From an uncultured Veillonella sp. (GTDB lineage Bacteria; Bacillota; Negativicutes; Veillonellales; Veillonellaceae): DNA of 64,000 nucleotides. The notes under the pieces were generated by a model. It was not told the DNA's origin. It ran no database searches and saw only the letters and a program-made list of their open reading frames with translations. Both the position numbers and the translations under genes were made by a program. Shown piece after piece: positions 8,783-17,099 of the stretch (position 1 is the stretch's first letter; the number at the start of each line of letters is the position of its first letter). The stretch is taken from assembly GCF_934230905.1 (NCBI RefSeq), contig NZ_CAKQFJ010000003.1, forward strand, positions 1-64,000. The letters run 5' to 3'.

Positions 8783-9609
8783 TAGGAATGTCCTTTCTTT
8801 TCTACAACACTACGGATACATAACATAATTAACGATATACATACTAAAATTGAAGACGCAGCAAAAGCAGCTACAATACCATTTTCAGAACCCGACATAT
8901 ATAAAGCATCTATTTCCAACGGCAATGTAAATGTTTCGCCTCTCGCTTTAGATAATGCAGCTACTGCACCAAATTCACCTATTGCACGAGCACTACATAG
9001 AATGACTCCATATATAAACGGCCATTTGATTGCTGGAAATGTAATGCGCCAAAAGATAGTCCATCCAGATGCACCCATTAAAGCTGCTGCTTCTTCCTCT
9101 TCTTTTCCTTGTGAAAATAAAACAGGAATAATCTCACGATAGATAAAAGGAAATGTTACAAAAATAGTTGCCAATATCACACCAGGAATAGCAAATACTA
9201 CACGAATATCTAAATTAAAATACGCATTAATACTTTCAATATAAGAATGCAACCACCCCATACGACCAAACGTCATAATAAAGGCAAGCCCTGCAATAAC
9301 TGGAGATACAGAAAATGGAATATCAATTACAGTGGTTAATATGGATTTTCCTGGGAATTCAAATTTACCAATGCAATAGGCAGCAACTAAACCAAATATA
9401 CCTGTTACAAGTACCGTAATGATCATTGTAAGAAAAGTAAGTTTAATAGCAGACATTACATAATCATTTGATATAGAGTCAATAAAAAATGCAAAGCCCT
9501 TTGAAAATCCATTACCTAAAACACTAATCAAAGGAATCACTAACATGCTTATAACAAATAAAAAGACAAGAACGATAGCAATTATTTCATCAACAGATCT
9601 ACTTTTCAT
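8782..9609 (-). CDS. cysW: Sulfate ABC transporter permease CysW
   Basis: This is the second membrane subunit of the sulfate importer. It has 275 residues and about six hydrophobic segments. The cytoplasmic loop that docks to CysA is present (EEEEAAALMGASGWTIFWRI), and the late AIGEFGAVAALS motif is the hallmark of the CysT/CysW/ModB permease group. It follows cysT with one base between stop and start and runs directly into cysA. Confidence 0.92.
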   Translation of the reverse strand: MKSRSVDEIIAIVLVFLFVISMLVIPLISVLGNGFSKGFAFFIDSISNDYVMSAIKLTFLTMIITVLVTGIFGLVAAYCIGKFEFPGKSILTTVIDIPFSVSPVIAGLAFIMTFGRMGWLHSYIESINAYFNLDIRVVFAIPGVILATIFVTFPFIYREIIPVLFSQGKEEEEAAALMGASGWTIFWRITFPAIKWPFIYGVILCSARAIGEFGAVAALSKARGETFTLPLEIDALYMSGSENGIVAAFAASSILVCISLIMLCIRSVVEKKGHS

Positions 9610-9610
9610 T

Positions 9611-10453
9611 CTACGTCCCCCTTACACGTCTTGCCTTTAAAATATGTATAGAATTAATGGTAAACATAACAAGGAAGGAAATAAGTAACAATACAATAGC
9701 TACTGCCGTAGCACTTGCATAATCTGCATAGTTAAGCTTTTGCATAATCACATATGATACAACTTGTGTATGCTCTCGAACACTATTACCAGAAATATAA
9801 ATAACACTTCCATATTCACCAATGCCTCGCGCAAAAGCCAAGCCAAATCCTGTTAAAATAGCAGATTTCACTTCTGGAAAAATAATGCGGCGATACAAAA
9901 TCCACTTAGATGCGCCTAATACATGAGCAGCTTCTTCGTAAGTTCTATCAAACTGTTCCAATACTGGTTGCACAGTTCTTACAATAAAAGGAATCCCTAC
10001 AAATATAAGTGCAATAACAATACCTATATGGCTATATGATATATGGATTCCCCATTGATAAAATAAGCTACCTACTACTCCATTCGAAGAATATAATTTA
10101 GATAAAGTAATACCTGCCACGGCTGTAGGTAGTGCAAAAGGTATTTCTATAAGACCATTGATGAGCATTTTTCCAGGGAATTCATATCGAACAAGTACCC
10201 ATGCAATTAAGACTCCAAAAACAACATTAATAATAGCTGCAATACATGATGTTCCAATACTAGTAGCAAATGCATACAATACACTAGGAGCAGTAATAAG
10301 TCGCCACCATTCATCAATAGGTATAGTAGTGGCAAACCATACAATCGATGATAGGGGTATCAATACTAACAATGAAATCATGGAAAGTGTAATTCCTAAC
10401 GTTATACCAAATCCAGGAATTAGTGTATTTTCTTTAGGAGCTATAAATTTCAT
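9611..10453 (-). CDS. cysT: Sulfate ABC transporter permease CysT (CysU)
   Basis: This is the first membrane subunit of the sulfate importer. From the ATG at 10453 it is 280 residues with about six membrane segments, the ATPase-docking loop (YEEAAHVLGASKWILYRRI) and the RGIGEYGSVIYISG motif of the family. The open frame extends to 10513, but GGATGGAGGTG lies 6 bases before the ATG at 10453, so the 20 extra residues are rejected. The start lies inside the 3' end of the binding-protein gene, a 20-base overlap that implies translational coupling. Confidence 0.92.
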   Translation of the reverse strand: MKFIAPKENTLIPGFGITLGITLSMISLLVLIPLSSIVWFATTIPIDEWWRLITAPSVLYAFATSIGTSCIAAIINVVFGVLIAWVLVRYEFPGKMLINGLIEIPFALPTAVAGITLSKLYSSNGVVGSLFYQWGIHISYSHIGIVIALIFVGIPFIVRTVQPVLEQFDRTYEEAAHVLGASKWILYRRIIFPEVKSAILTGFGLAFARGIGEYGSVIYISGNSVREHTQVVSYVIMQKLNYADYASATAVAIVLLLISFLVMFTINSIHILKARRVRGT

Positions 10454-11441
10454 CAAATACACCTCCATCCTTAAAAAATCGATTATATACCGTACTCCAA
10501 CCACCAAAATCACGAATTGTAATCAATTTTATCTGCGTGTTAAAGCGATGAGTATATTGTTTCATCACTTCTTTATTAGAAGGTCTAAATCCATAATCAG
10601 CTAATAACCGTTGAGCTGGCTCACTATACAAGAAAGAAATATAGTCTTTGGCAAATTGAGTTGTGCCACTTTTATCTGTTACCCCAGTTACAACGGCTAC
10701 ACTTGGCTCCGCTTGTACACTAACAGAAGGAGTCACTAATTCATAACGATCAGGATACTGGGCTAACAAATGTAAGGCTTCATTTTCCCATAATAAAAGC
10801 ACATCACCTTGTCCATTTTCTACAAATGTTGTAGTCGAACTACGTGCACCTGAATCAAGAATAATCACATTACGATATAACTGGCGCACAAAGGATTTAG
10901 CACCCTCATCATCTCCATAATATTGTGTTCCATAATACCATGCGGCAAGAAAAATCCAACAAGCACCACTACTACTTTTAGGATCTGGAGCTATAATCTG
11001 TATATTCTGTCGTATTAAATCATTCCAATCGTGTATACCAAGCGGATTCCCTTTTCTAACCAACATAACAATAGTTGATGTATAGGGTGCGGAATGGCAT
11101 GGAAATGTATTAATCCAATCATCTGATAGCAAGTGGACTTTAGCCAATAAATTAATATCTTGCTCCGACCCAAGTGTTACTATATCGGCGTTGTTACCTT
11201 CCATCACAGATCGAGCTTGTCCACTTGATCCACCATGAGACTGAGAAACCTTAATATCAAATCCTGTATTAGCTAAGTATGTATCATGAAAAAGTTGATT
11301 ATATTGTTCATAAAACTCACGTGTCGTGTCATATGAAACATTAGTTAATCTAACATGGTTCCCATCTACTTTATTCTCTTTTCCACAACCACCATATACT
11401 ACTAACATAAGTAAACATATGACAACTAGTATATATTTCAT
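10434..11441 (-). CDS. sbp: Sulfate ABC transporter substrate-binding lipoprotein
   Basis: This extracytoplasmic receptor captures sulfate and delivers it to CysTW. The protein has 335 residues from the ATG at 11441 (GAGG 5 bases upstream; the GTG at 11447 is less well placed). The N-terminus is a lipoprotein signal ending in YGGCGKE, so the mature protein is probably lipid-anchored. Family motifs of Sbp/CysP are clear: NVSYDTTREFYEQYN, VSQSHGGSSGQARSVM and IIAPDPKSSSGACW. It is the first of the four transporter genes. Sulfate versus thiosulfate preference cannot be read from sequence. Confidence 0.92.
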   Translation of the reverse strand: MKYILVVICLLMLVVYGGCGKENKVDGNHVRLTNVSYDTTREFYEQYNQLFHDTYLANTGFDIKVSQSHGGSSGQARSVMEGNNADIVTLGSEQDINLLAKVHLLSDDWINTFPCHSAPYTSTIVMLVRKGNPLGIHDWNDLIRQNIQIIAPDPKSSSGACWIFLAAWYYGTQYYGDDEGAKSFVRQLYRNVIILDSGARSSTTTFVENGQGDVLLLWENEALHLLAQYPDRYELVTPSVSVQAEPSVAVVTGVTDKSGTTQFAKDYISFLYSEPAQRLLADYGFRPSNKEVMKQYTHRFNTQIKLITIRDFGGWSTVYNRFFKDGGVFDEIYSS

Positions 11442-11453
11442 GAGCACCTCGAA

Positions 11454-11627
11454 CTAACTTAACAAGATACCTATACTAAGAGTTGTATGTAAAATAACTA
11501 AATACTTAATCAGATTGGTAACAATAAAACTAGGGTATAATTGACGTCGCCACATATGAATACAGCCAATTATTATATATCCTACTAGGATAAAAATTAT
11601 AAAATAAATGCTATCATCTACGTTCAT
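11454..11627 (-). CDS. Small membrane protein in the sulfate operon (57 aa)
   Basis: I do not recognise a family. The frame runs from the ATG at 11627 to TAG at 11454, giving 57 residues with two hydrophobic stretches: IYFIIFILVGYIIIGCIH near the N-terminus and LIKYLVILHTTLSIGILL at the C-terminus. They are separated by a short basic loop with MWRRQLYP. AAAGG lies about 10 bases before the start. The stop is 12 bases before the sbp start, and the gene fills the otherwise empty 266-base gap between the sulfite reductase and sbp genes. A two-helix hairpin that assists the transporter or reductase is possible, but no function is assigned. Confidence 0.65.
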   Translation of the reverse strand: MNVDDSIYFIIFILVGYIIIGCIHMWRRQLYPSFIVTNLIKYLVILHTTLSIGILLS

Positions 11628-11707
11628 ATTGCACCAACCTTTCTAACTATTTATATATAGCAAATCTATTACTATCAAGTTTATAAATACTCTATAAATG
11701 ACTATGC

Positions 11708-13273
11708 TTATTCATATTTGGACACTAGTTCATCAAAGTCCGCATCATGAATTTGAATCCATGCATCAAATGTAAGATTCGCTTTTGTCAAAATTTGGCC
11801 AAGCTCTACAAAGAAGGAAGGGATATCTGAACTTACGATTGTTCCAATCTGCTCCGCAAAATGTTCATGTTCTAAATTTTCATTGCCTCCACGGAACACT
11901 CTAAATGCTGGTGTAGGAACACCATTAACGACCTTCATAGCTCCATGAAATCCTATAGTGCCAATTTGATGAGTACCACACGATGACGGACATCCAGAAA
12001 TATGGAATTTAGGTAATAAGTCGCTATTCACATTTGTCGCTTTACGTACAGCATCAAAGATTTTAATTAGTAACCCTGACGAATCTTGTAACCCTACTTG
12101 GCAGATTGTAGCCCCTATACAAGAAACAGAGTTATAAAAATCATTAGTACCTCCATTTTCTGTAATTGCCAAAACCTGACGGGCCTCATCAGCTGTTAAA
12201 TTAACGATGTACATAGACTCATCTGAACTCAATCGAATTTGAACTTCGTCATCTAGACCACCTACATATTCAAGTACTTGTAACAATTGTTTTTGAGAAG
12301 GATTACCTCCATATGGATGCCAATTTACATAATACAATCCTTCTTGTTTTTGTTCTCCTACGCGTGAATTCTGTAAGCTAGGATCAACCTGTCCATGTTT
12401 ATTAATAGAATATATAAATTCAGATGGATTAATAGTCAACTTCTCTGTCTCTTTAACTTTAGCTAAATATGTTTTAAATGTATTTTGTAATGCCTCAGGA
12501 CCTCCCAGTATATCTTGTAAGTAACGTACACGTGCCTTACTACGATTCTTATAGTTACCATGTTCAGAAAAAATTAAGGCTAACGTTTTAACATAGTATA
12601 ATAACTCTTCAGGTTGAATATGATTTCCTACAAGAACGCCCATTTTAGGATTTGGTCCAAGGCCACCAGCAACGTAAATAGAAAACGTTTTATCCTCAGG
12701 ATGAGCTAATACACCAAAATCTTTGAACGTCACATGAGCTGAGTTTTCTTGACCATTAGAAAAAGCAGTTTTAAATTTCCGTGGAAACTTTATATCCTTA
12801 ATAAAAGTTAAGACATATTCAGATAAAGCTTTTACATACGGAGAAAAATCCCATATTTCGTCTTTATATAATCCTAACAATGGAGATGCAGCCGTATTTC
12901 TTGGATGATCCCCACCAGCACCACGGTTATAAATGCCATGTCTATGACATTCTTCAAAAAGTTTAATAATAGTGTCACCATCTAAATTATGAAATTGAAT
13001 ACATTGACCTGTCGTAAAATGAGGGACTTTCAAATCATAACGACGTATAGTCTCAGCAACAAAACGAATCTTATCTTGATCTAAAACACCACCAGGAAAA
13101 CGCCAGCGACTCATGCCTGTATTAGCGCCTTTTTCTGCATAACTACCAAATGGACCAGATAAGCCTTTATAATCTTGTACAGAAATTCCTTTATTATAGA
13201 ATTTTTTTGTATTTTCTATAAATGTAGGATAGTCAACAATTAATTCTTCTTTTAATTCTTTTGAAATAGCCAT
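11708..13273 (-). CDS. Siroheme-4Fe-4S sulfite (or nitrite) reductase
   Basis: This enzyme would reduce sulfite by six electrons to sulfide. The 521-residue protein from the ATG at 13273 (GGAGG 8 bases upstream) has the two-repeat nitrite/sulfite reductase layout, with the siroheme and cluster cysteines C385/C391 (CIGATIC) and C428/C432 (CPSSC), and the ferredoxin-type half domain WRFPGG near the N-terminus. It leads the sulfate operon behind a near-consensus promoter, so sulfite is the likely substrate: AprAB makes sulfite three genes on. By sequence alone it could be ferredoxin-nitrite reductase (NirA); no nitrate genes are present. Confidence 0.85.
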   Translation of the reverse strand: MAISKELKEELIVDYPTFIENTKKFYNKGISVQDYKGLSGPFGSYAEKGANTGMSRWRFPGGVLDQDKIRFVAETIRRYDLKVPHFTTGQCIQFHNLDGDTIIKLFEECHRHGIYNRGAGGDHPRNTAASPLLGLYKDEIWDFSPYVKALSEYVLTFIKDIKFPRKFKTAFSNGQENSAHVTFKDFGVLAHPEDKTFSIYVAGGLGPNPKMGVLVGNHIQPEELLYYVKTLALIFSEHGNYKNRSKARVRYLQDILGGPEALQNTFKTYLAKVKETEKLTINPSEFIYSINKHGQVDPSLQNSRVGEQKQEGLYYVNWHPYGGNPSQKQLLQVLEYVGGLDDEVQIRLSSDESMYIVNLTADEARQVLAITENGGTNDFYNSVSCIGATICQVGLQDSSGLLIKIFDAVRKATNVNSDLLPKFHISGCPSSCGTHQIGTIGFHGAMKVVNGVPTPAFRVFRGGNENLEHEHFAEQIGTIVSSDIPSFFVELGQILTKANLTFDAWIQIHDADFDELVSKYE

Positions 13274-13345
13274 GATAACATCCTCCTCAATCCATATCAT
13301 GTAGATATGTTTTAATTATCTTTCATAACCTATGTCTTGAGTAGG

Positions 13346-13374
13346 ATATTACTCTTTTCTCATTTACCTGTCAA
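13346..13374 (-). promoter_or_regulatory. Promoter of the sulfate assimilation operon
   Basis: On the minus strand TTGACA (13374-13369) is followed after 17 bases by TAATAT (13351-13346), a near-perfect housekeeping promoter 73 bases before the sulfite reductase start. About 400 bases without a gene (13274-13674) hold this promoter, a palindrome at 13467-13490 and the modC terminator; nothing else was seen. Confidence 0.8.
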
Positions 13375-13466
13375 CACTCATATTGTATATTTTATCGAGC
13401 CGATGTATATTCACGTTTTTTATAGGAATTTATGAAGCCACTATTTATCTACTATCCCGAGGTCTA

Positions 13467-13490
13467 TATATGTGATAAAAATCACATATA
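13467..13490. promoter_or_regulatory. Crp/Fnr-type palindromic operator
   Basis: TATATGTGAT-AAAA-ATCACATATA is a perfect 10-base inverted repeat around 4 bases. It contains TGTGA-N6-TCACA, the Crp consensus, and also TGAT-N4-ATCA of the Fnr half-site type. The sequence is not followed by a T tract. It is about 90 bases upstream of the -35 of the sulfate operon. No regulator gene of this family is in the window. Confidence 0.6.
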
Positions 13491-13612
13491 ACTTTTTTTA
13501 AATTTCATCAAACATTTAATTTCAAGGTTTTATAGGATAAAGTTTTTAGGATTTAAAATATAAAAATTAAATACTACATACATGCTACAGATACTATCAT
13601 TACAATATAAAT

Positions 13613-13655
13613 AAAACCCAGTGTATAAAAAATAGATTTTTATACACTGGGTTTT
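13613..13655 (-). terminator. Terminator after modC
   Basis: A long inverted repeat (AAAACCCAGTGTATAAAAA against TTTTTATACACTGGGTTTT) lies 20 bases past the modC stop; on the minus strand the second arm ends in TTTTATTTAT. Confidence 0.8.
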
Positions 13656-13674
13656 ATTATCCCGAATATCATTT

Positions 13675-14304
13675 TCATTTAACAACAATAATTTTTCCTT
13701 CTTCACAGGTCCAATGTCCATCACCTACGGTTTTTGCTTCACTTTCATCATGAGTCACCCATACGCATGGCACATCCCATTCACGAATGATAGAAATAAG
13801 GTCCTCTTGCACTTGTTTACGAAGATTCCAATCAAGAGCAGATAATGGCTCATCAAGAAGTAATATCGTCGGTTTTGAATACAATGCCCGTCCTAATGCC
13901 ACACGCTGTTGTTCACCACCAGATAAATTTCCCGCCTTGGTCTTACGATACTTTTCTAGGTCTAAACGCATTAATAAGGTTTCACACATATCCGGTGTAC
14001 CTCGTTTGCTGTAAGTAATATTATGTTCCACGGATAAATGAGGAAATACAATATTCCCTTGTGGCATATAGCCCACCTGGCGATGCTGAGCTGGAACCCA
14101 TATATTTTGATCTCTATCAACCCATGTTTGTTCATCACAACGAATAATTCCAGTTGTAGGCTTCACCAATCCTGCAATGCATTTAATAACCGTACTTTTA
14201 CCACTTCCCGACGAACCGGTTAATACGGTAATTCCCGATGATAAACTACCTTCTGCTTTCACAATCATAGAAGGTCTAGCTACAGTAAAAGAAAATGTAA
14301 TCAT
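13675..14304 (-). CDS. modC: Molybdate ABC transporter ATP-binding protein ModC (no TOBE/MOP domain)
   Basis: ModC drives molybdate uptake through ModB. The 209 residues cover only the nucleotide-binding domain: Walker A GSSGSGKST (30-38), signature LSGGE (127-131), Walker B LLLDEP (148-153) and the switch histidine in WVTHDESEA. Typical ModC proteins are about 350 residues because of a C-terminal MOP/TOBE domain that binds molybdate; that part is absent here and a terminator follows within 20 bases. The gene begins 8 bases after modB. A tungstate specificity cannot be excluded. Confidence 0.85.
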   Translation of the reverse strand: MITFSFTVARPSMIVKAEGSLSSGITVLTGSSGSGKSTVIKCIAGLVKPTTGIIRCDEQTWVDRDQNIWVPAQHRQVGYMPQGNIVFPHLSVEHNITYSKRGTPDMCETLLMRLDLEKYRKTKAGNLSGGEQQRVALGRALYSKPTILLLDEPLSALDWNLRKQVQEDLISIIREWDVPCVWVTHDESEAKTVGDGHWTCEEGKIIVVK

Positions 14305-14312
14305 AGAACCTC

Positions 14313-14981
14313 CTAGTTAGCTTCTGTATGGCGGAATAATGAACCTTTTGTAATAAGATGAATACCGCTCAATAATGCTAATGTAAGTACACAAATATAG
14401 ATAACAAGCTCAAAGGCATCCATATACTGCCCTGCCTCCACATAGGAATAAATAGCAAGTGGCATAGTGCGTGTAATTTTAGGAATATTCCCGGCAATTA
14501 ATATAGTAGCGCCGAACTCTCCCATAGCCCGACAAAAAGCTAATATACTCCCCGTTACAATTCCCTTCCATGCTAATGGTACAGAAATAGTAAAAAAGAT
14601 CCGGAGTTCAGAGGCCCCCAGTGTACGCGCAACATCCTCCATATTATGATCAACGGATTGTAAGGCAGAGCGTACCGTTTGATAAAACAAAGGAAAGGCA
14701 ATAACAGAAGAGGCTATAACTGCACCAACGGCAGTAAATACGACACCTAAGCCATGCGATTCTAACCAAGCCCCAAATGCATATCCTGGCGTAAATACCA
14801 TGAGTAAAGCAAAACCAACGACTACCGGAGGTAATACAAGTGGCAATGTAATAAGAGCATCGAGTATAGCGATACCACTCCACTGACAACGTTTCATCCA
14901 ATAACATGTAGCTAAACCAGTTATTATTACAATAATCAGAGCAATACTCGCTACCCACAATGATAACCAAAACGGACTCAT
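14313..14981 (-). CDS. modB: Molybdate ABC transporter permease ModB
   Basis: This is the membrane subunit of the molybdate importer. From the ATG at 14981 it has 222 residues, close to E. coli ModB (229), with five to six membrane segments, the docking loop VARTLGASELRIFFTI and the CRAMGEFGATILIAGN motif diagnostic of ModB. The open frame reaches 15020, but AAAAGGGGGG lies just before the inner ATG. A strong hairpin separates it from modA, so modBC may be expressed at a lower level than the binding protein. Confidence 0.92.
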   Translation of the reverse strand: MSPFWLSLWVASIALIIVIITGLATCYWMKRCQWSGIAILDALITLPLVLPPVVVGFALLMVFTPGYAFGAWLESHGLGVVFTAVGAVIASSVIAFPLFYQTVRSALQSVDHNMEDVARTLGASELRIFFTISVPLAWKGIVTGSILAFCRAMGEFGATILIAGNIPKITRTMPLAIYSYVEAGQYMDAFELVIYICVLTLALLSGIHLITKGSLFRHTEAN

Positions 14982-15042
14982 ACCATCCCCCCTTTTCATT
15001 GCCAAATATATATCATCCAATTATAACTCTATTGTATCATAA

Positions 15043-15071
15043 GAAAACGCTAGCCCTAATAGCTAGCGTTT
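15043..15071 (-). terminator. Terminator/attenuator between modA and modB
   Basis: Perfect 10-base inverted repeat (AAACGCTAGC and GCTAGCGTTT) followed on the minus strand by TTTTCTTAT, 5 bases after the modA stop. Partial read-through would give more ModA than ModBC, as is usual for binding proteins. Confidence 0.75.
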
Positions 15072-15076
15072 GACTT

Positions 15077-15865
15077 TTACTTAGCAGTAGAAAAACCATA
15101 TTTTTCTAATACGTTCTGACCTTCTGGACTCATTACAAATTTATAAAAATCTCGAGCTAATGCATTATCATATTTCTTGATAATACCAATTGGATAGATG
15201 ACAGGATCATGAGAATCTGCTGGTGTTACCGCAGCAATTTGAACAGCATCACCAGCGGCGATAGCATCAGTTTTATAGATAAATCCTGCATCACCAGCAG
15301 CTTGACTGATGGAAGCCGTTACTGCTTTTACATCTTTCGCATATACTACGTTAGATTCTACTTGATCCCATACGCCTGATTTTATTAATACTTGCTTAGC
15401 ATAGTTACCAGCAGGTACTGTTTCAGGATTTCCTAATACAATGCGTTTTGCGGATGTAATTTGATTTAATTCAATCTTCTCCGCATTTTTAGGAACAACA
15501 AGAACTAATTCATTAGTTACTAATGGTTTTACATCTGTTACAAGGTCTTTATCTTGTAACATGTTCATATTCTTTTCGTCCGCAGAAATGAACAAGCTAG
15601 CTGGTGCACCTTGTTCTATTTGTTGTCTTAATGTGCCAGAGCCCGCAAAATTAATAGCAATTTGATCATCTGCTAAATGATGATCTTTTTTATAGATTTC
15701 TGCTAATTCAGTAAGAGCCCCTTTTAGACTTGCAGCAGCTTGTACCGTAATCTTTTCAGATGTAGTTGGTTTCCCACTATCTGTAGTTTTACTGGTATCA
15801 TTACCACAGCCCAGAACAAAACCCAACATGCAAATACTAATTAATAGCAACAGAAACTTTCTCAT
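15077..15865 (-). CDS. modA: Molybdate-binding lipoprotein ModA
   Basis: ModA binds molybdate outside the cytoplasmic membrane. The 262-residue protein has a lipoprotein signal ending in LGFVLGCGNDTS, a low-complexity Ser/Thr linker, then the ModA signature TVQAAASLKGALTELAEIY and NFAGSGTLRQQIEQGAP. The ending FVMSPEGQNVLEKYGF is also typical. CAGGAGGT precedes the ATG. It is the first gene of modABC. Molybdenum supplied here would serve the molybdenum hydroxylase encoded at 45 to 49 kb. Confidence 0.93.
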   Translation of the reverse strand: MRKFLLLLISICMLGFVLGCGNDTSKTTDSGKPTTSEKITVQAAASLKGALTELAEIYKKDHHLADDQIAINFAGSGTLRQQIEQGAPASLFISADEKNMNMLQDKDLVTDVKPLVTNELVLVVPKNAEKIELNQITSAKRIVLGNPETVPAGNYAKQVLIKSGVWDQVESNVVYAKDVKAVTASISQAAGDAGFIYKTDAIAAGDAVQIAAVTPADSHDPVIYPIGIIKKYDNALARDFYKFVMSPEGQNVLEKYGFSTAK

Positions 15866-16078
15866 AAAACCTCCTGCCCATGCGGGATTAATACATATAA
15901 ATACAAAAAAATATAAACCTAAACTCTACATCCTATGGTATGATATTAATATAAGGTCATATAAAGTGATTGAATTATATATATTCTATGCATATAATAC
16001 ATATACTATATTTTATCATAGTTAATATATACCATGATTTTAATCACAATTATATATTACAAGACTCTAGGTGAGACT

Positions 16079-17068
16079 ATGAATTTAATAACATTAATAG
16101 GGCATATTTTCATGAATTCCATGATACCTATATTTATGCTTATAGGTATCGGATTTGTGTTAGATAAAAAATTTAAACTCGATTTATACACATTAAGTAA
16201 ACTTAATTTTTACATTTTATTGCCCACGTTTGTATTTCGGGCTATGTATGAAGCCAAATTTACTTCTAGTACATTAGAAATTGTTTTTTGTGCACTGTGT
16301 GTGCTTATATTAAACTCCATTATCTCTGGAATTGTAGGACGTGTACAAGGTTACGATGTAGCAAAAACAGCAACACTAAAAAATTGTGTTATGTTTAATA
16401 ACGTTGGAAACATGGGCATAGCCCTTGCTCTCTTTGTATTTGCCAATGTACCATATGTGATCGATGGGGCTACGCCTTATGCCAACTTAGGACTCGTCAG
16501 CGTTGTATCGATTATGATCATTCAAACCATCACGAGCAACACCTACGGTTTCTACCAAGCAGGTGCCGGACGATTAAGCACAAGAGATGCTTTAAACGTT
16601 GTATTCCATATGCCTATGGTATATGCCATACCGCTAGCCTTACTATGTCAGTTATTACCATTTGATTTACACGGCTTATTTTTCTTTGCTCCCCTTAATA
16701 TCTTTGCAAATGCCTTTGTCGGTGTAGCTATGATTGCTTTAGGAGTTCAAATCAACAGAACACCATTGAATTTCTTTAAAGTTGATATTATGCTCGCCAC
16801 TGCATTACGACTCATCGTCAGTCCTCTATTGGCTGCCATTATAACAATACTATTTATCATATTCTACGGACCCATGCACCCAATAGCAGCTCAGACGATT
16901 ATCATTACATACAGTGTGCCTACAGCAATCAACATGGCCCTCATTGCCATAGAAATGAAAAACAATCCGGAATATGCTACACAAATCGTAATGGGAACTA
17001 CAATATTATCTGCTATAACTATGCCGCTTTTCATCACTATAGCCTATTACCTTTTCCCATTATATTAA
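16079..17068 (+). CDS. AEC-family transporter (auxin efflux carrier/malate permease type)
   Basis: This 329-residue membrane protein has about ten hydrophobic segments in the 5+5 arrangement of the AEC (BASS-related) family. Supporting motifs are KLNFYILLPTFVFRAMYE in the first third, MFNNVGNMGIALALFVF in the middle, and the late TYSVPTAINMALIAIE. Such proteins export or exchange organic acids; the substrate here is unknown. The frame opens at 16034, but TAGGTGAG before the ATG at 16079 marks the start. It is transcribed alone, divergently from modA. A weak TGAT-N4-ATCA half-palindrome lies about 45 bases upstream. Confidence 0.82.
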   Translation: MNLITLIGHIFMNSMIPIFMLIGIGFVLDKKFKLDLYTLSKLNFYILLPTFVFRAMYEAKFTSSTLEIVFCALCVLILNSIISGIVGRVQGYDVAKTATLKNCVMFNNVGNMGIALALFVFANVPYVIDGATPYANLGLVSVVSIMIIQTITSNTYGFYQAGAGRLSTRDALNVVFHMPMVYAIPLALLCQLLPFDLHGLFFFAPLNIFANAFVGVAMIALGVQINRTPLNFFKVDIMLATALRLIVSPLLAAIITILFIIFYGPMHPIAAQTIIITYSVPTAINMALIAIEMKNNPEYATQIVMGTTILSAITMPLFITIAYYLFPLY

Positions 17069-17073
17069 AATAG

Positions 17074-17099
17074 AAAAAATCAACTATGGGTGATTTTTT
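17074..17099. terminator. AT-rich bidirectional terminator
   Basis: AAAAAATCA and TGATTTTTT flank a short loop between the convergent AEC and EamA genes, and give a T tract on both strands. Confidence 0.55.

Noticed and set aside
13530..13724. Minus-strand open frame overlapping the modC 3' end
   Set aside because: It covers the terminator and the end of modC in another frame, with AT-rich low-complexity residues.
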